From positions 1 to 54,161 of the forward strand of contig CAUHQV010000016.1 in NCBI GenBank assembly GCA_959608625.1: a DNA stretch of 54,161 bases. Reading direction: 5' to 3'. The position numbers were made by a program, and so were the translations under genes. This stretch comes from an uncultured Flavobacteriales bacterium. Its GTDB lineage: Bacteria; Bacteroidota; Bacteroidia; Flavobacteriales; UBA1820. The notes under the pieces were generated by a model, which saw nothing but the letters and a program-made list of their open reading frames with translations, was not told where the DNA came from and made no database searches. Shown in pieces: positions 52,119-54,161 of the stretch. The stretch's first letter is position 1; every line of letters starts with the position of its first letter.

Positions 52119-53792
52119 TCATTCTTCACGAACCGACAGGAACGAACTACCCCGTACAATCTGTCCATCGGAAGTTACGCCCTCCACAGTAATTTTAAAC
52201 TCTCCGTCGAGATCGGAAGTGAAGAACGAGAACTGAGCCGCCTGCCCCGGATCCGGTTTAGCCGACGAATTCCAATACAAAGTATGCCTCATATCCGGTA
52301 CCCGGCTTCCTTTAGCCGATTCAGAAGAATAATCGGGTGCTTTAAACTCCGACGGGAGTTCCGGGCAATCGTATTTAAACAATTGGTATCCATCGTTTAA
52401 TTTAAAGAACGGTAGGTCTTTCCCATGGGTAACACAGGAAAAAATACCTTCATACACTTCATTTGCAAACACATATCTCCCGCTATATATGTTTATTGTC
52501 TTTATGTTGCGGGGGTTGTAGGCCATTATTTCTTCATGGTTGGAAAGCGGGACACCATCCAATAAAACCAGCGAATTGCTTTTATTAAAAACCTGCTCTT
52601 CCTCGGAAAAAACCGCAATCCACCTCGCACCGTTTATTCTCCGTACGGTAGCCCACTGTATAAACTCCAGCATAGTCTCTCCCAGTGTATTGAATCGGGT
52701 ATACTGGTCCAAATCATAGCTTATCGTCACCGGGAAATTATAGTAATCCATATCGACACGCTTGGTGAGCGTATCGGCCTCTATTATCCGGGACAATTGT
52801 GCCGCCACATAGCGATCCATCAATTGTTTTTCACTGGGATAAAATTTTAATGGCGGCAACTGTTCCGGCAGGGCGCCGGAAAAAGGGCTGTCAATATCCA
52901 AGCGGTACGGCAAACTCTCCCCATCCATAGATGTGACTGAAGACACTATTTCCTGCGGGCCGTGTATCCCCGTGGTATAAAACAAAACCGTTTTTCCATC
53001 GGGATCCACCTGTCCGTTTATATATTTAATATCCCCCCCCACAAAAGATATGTTCGGCACGAGCTCTATATTCTTAGCTTCGGCAGATAAGCGGCCCGTG
53101 ATTATATGTCCCTCATATTCGGGGAGCCGTTTATCGGCCTGCATCGTTTTAGGCAGGCCCTCCACTTGCCGCCTGAACAGATAGCCGTCCGGCTGCCTGA
53201 CCGAAACCATAGAGTCCCGGCCGGCGACCGATACCACCAGATCTACAAGGTTTGCAGGGAGGCCGGATATGGATAGCCGCACCTGTTCCCGATTGCCGTA
53301 TTCGCTTTTATCCGTCGTTATCTTTATATTCCCGCCGGTCTGCTCTTCCTGCGTTATTCCTTCCGGCCCGACCAATTCCGCCCGGGCCTTATCGGGCCGG
53401 AGCTTGGGGTTTATTATGGCGATTTGTTTCTTAAAAAACACACCAGGGCCTTCGTTTTCCATATAACGGGTGTAGCCGGACAACTCATATATCCCCGAAG
53501 GAATATTGGCCGGGATATGTGCTTCTGCGGCCCCATGACCACCGGTCAACGACAATTTCAATTGCATATACGGTCTTTCCGTATCCGATATCTCTACGTA
53601 CCCGACTTTGCTCAATCCCGACGGTTTGTAATCGGCACCTACGACCAGAAATTTCATCAGGATAGGCTCTCCTGCGACATAATAGTCTTTGTCCAGGTGC
53701 ACGTAAACTCTTTCCACAGGTTTTTCTCCCGCCTGTAGCGGCAAACTGCCAAACAGCAATCCTGCCAGAATAAAGTATAGTAAATATTTCAT
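52119..53792 (-). CDS. exported MG2-domain protein with TonB-plug-like segment
   Basis: A 557-residue secreted protein with a signal peptide (...SLPLQAGEKP). Residues 25-125 look like an alpha-2-macroglobulin MG2 domain (VYVHLDKDYYVAGEPILMKFLV; SGIYELSGYTRYM), followed by further beta-rich domains. Residues about 425-475 (SLVLLDGVPLSNHEEIMAYN, then PRNIKTINIYSGRYVFANEVYEGIFSCVT) match the plug signature of TonB-dependent receptors, but no barrel follows. Similar MG2-plug proteins occur beside DUF4249 and TonB receptors in Bacteroidota. It starts 8 bp after the DUF4249 gene. Function is unknown; I infer a surface or periplasmic part of that system. Confidence 0.75.
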   Translation of the reverse strand: MKYLLYFILAGLLFGSLPLQAGEKPVERVYVHLDKDYYVAGEPILMKFLVVGADYKPSGLSKVGYVEISDTERPYMQLKLSLTGGHGAAEAHIPANIPSGIYELSGYTRYMENEGPGVFFKKQIAIINPKLRPDKARAELVGPEGITQEEQTGGNIKITTDKSEYGNREQVRLSISGLPANLVDLVVSVAGRDSMVSVRQPDGYLFRRQVEGLPKTMQADKRLPEYEGHIITGRLSAEAKNIELVPNISFVGGDIKYINGQVDPDGKTVLFYTTGIHGPQEIVSSVTSMDGESLPYRLDIDSPFSGALPEQLPPLKFYPSEKQLMDRYVAAQLSRIIEADTLTKRVDMDYYNFPVTISYDLDQYTRFNTLGETMLEFIQWATVRRINGARWIAVFSEEEQVFNKSNSLVLLDGVPLSNHEEIMAYNPRNIKTINIYSGRYVFANEVYEGIFSCVTHGKDLPFFKLNDGYQLFKYDCPELPSEFKAPDYSSESAKGSRVPDMRHTLYWNSSAKPDPGQAAQFSFFTSDLDGEFKITVEGVTSDGQIVRGSSFLSVREE

Positions 53793-53800
53793 AGCCGTAA

Positions 53801-54161
53801 TTATTTATGATCGTTCGGCCAAAAAGCCGGCTTGTTTTTTGATCCTCCGGACAAAACACAATCCACGCACGGTAGTTTGGTATAGCCCTCTATGTCTTGT
53901 TCCACCACACCCCGAGAATTTTCCTCCCAATCCCCGACAGGCTCCAGTTTTTCCATCAGCAGATATTCCTCAAATTTATCTTCATCATATCCTATTTTAG
54001 CCATCTCGCTCATTATATCCCTCTCATCTACAAGAAGACAGCCAGGAACATCGCGGTAAATTTCCCGCCGGTCTACGAACAATCTCTTACGGGTTACATT
54101 CTTAACGACCGAGATATACCCTATCGTCCGCTTCGACGGGTCGGTCCGGCAGACGATATTG
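53801..54161 (-). CDS. DUF4249 family lipoprotein, C-terminal part
   Basis: The frame is open from the right edge to TAA at 53801, about 119 residues. The visible part starts NIVCRTDPSKRTIGYISVV, a strand pattern typical of the last DUF4249 repeats, and ends LPCVDCVLSGGSKNKPAFWP, which closely resembles the usual CxxCxxxGGxxxKPxFW tail of this family. DUF4249 lipoproteins partner TonB-dependent receptors at the cell surface. The start and the receptor gene lie outside the window. Confidence 0.8.
   Translation of the reverse strand, partial: NIVCRTDPSKRTIGYISVVKNVTRKRLFVDRREIYRDVPGCLLVDERDIMSEMAKIGYDEDKFEEYLLMEKLEPVGDWEENSRGVVEQDIEGYTKLPCVDCVLSGGSKNKPAFWPNDHK

Overview
The window reads as chromosomal DNA of a Bacteroidota bacterium, most likely order Bacteroidales. 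Supporting signs are lipoboxes on many exported proteins, the near absence of Shine-Dalgarno sequences, promoters fitting the Bacteroides consensus TTTG-N20/21-TAnnTTTG, and families typical of the phylum: GldE, DUF4249, a BACON-M64 peptidase, a DUF4369-type thioredoxin, and a NagB-deacetylase fusion. The fairly high coding GC would suit an Alistipes/Rikenellaceae-like genome, but that is inference. No insertion sequence, prophage or CRISPR array was seen.

Layout. 1-5.3 kb: the end of a DUF59 Fe-S assembly gene faces a leftward envelope operon (nadK, uppS, bamA, skp). 5.4-10.2 kb: an HTH regulator, menA, a 5'-nucleotidase split into two genes, and a DUF6913-like gene with dapA. 10.2-15.1 kb: a DUF4932 putative metalloprotease, a 59-residue winged-helix protein, and tandem nagB-type genes. 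15.1-15.8 kb is a degraded locus. 15.8-25 kb: coaBC and queA, a phosphodiesterase, a SPOR plus double-M16 operon whose peptidases both lack the zinc motif, a DUF3109 protein and an exported thioredoxin. 25-35 kb: a radical SAM protein, a DEAD-box helicase, sppA, an M64 lipoprotein, a TraR/DksA protein and ileS. 35-40.4 kb: gldE, a TPR protein and a GH20 hexosaminidase lipoprotein.

40.6-51.7 kb holds a tripartite ABC efflux operon running leftward (TolC-like, HlyD-like, two paralogous FtsX permeases, ATPase). It is divergent from a sigma54-dependent response regulator and its histidine kinase. A tRNA-Arg(ACG) gene follows, then the end of a surface-protein operon (DUF4249 plus an MG2/plug-like protein).

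The main discovery is regulatory. The region upstream of the efflux operon and the region upstream of the DUF4932 gene, 37 kb away, carry nearly the same control module. Each has a sigma54-type -24/-12 promoter (14 of 18 bases shared) and a 39-bp upstream site (31 of 39 identical, paired TAGAC boxes exactly 21 bp apart). The promoter-to-site distance differs by only one base. I infer that the response regulator beside the efflux genes controls both, joining an efflux pump and a secreted metalloprotease-like protein in one envelope-response regulon.
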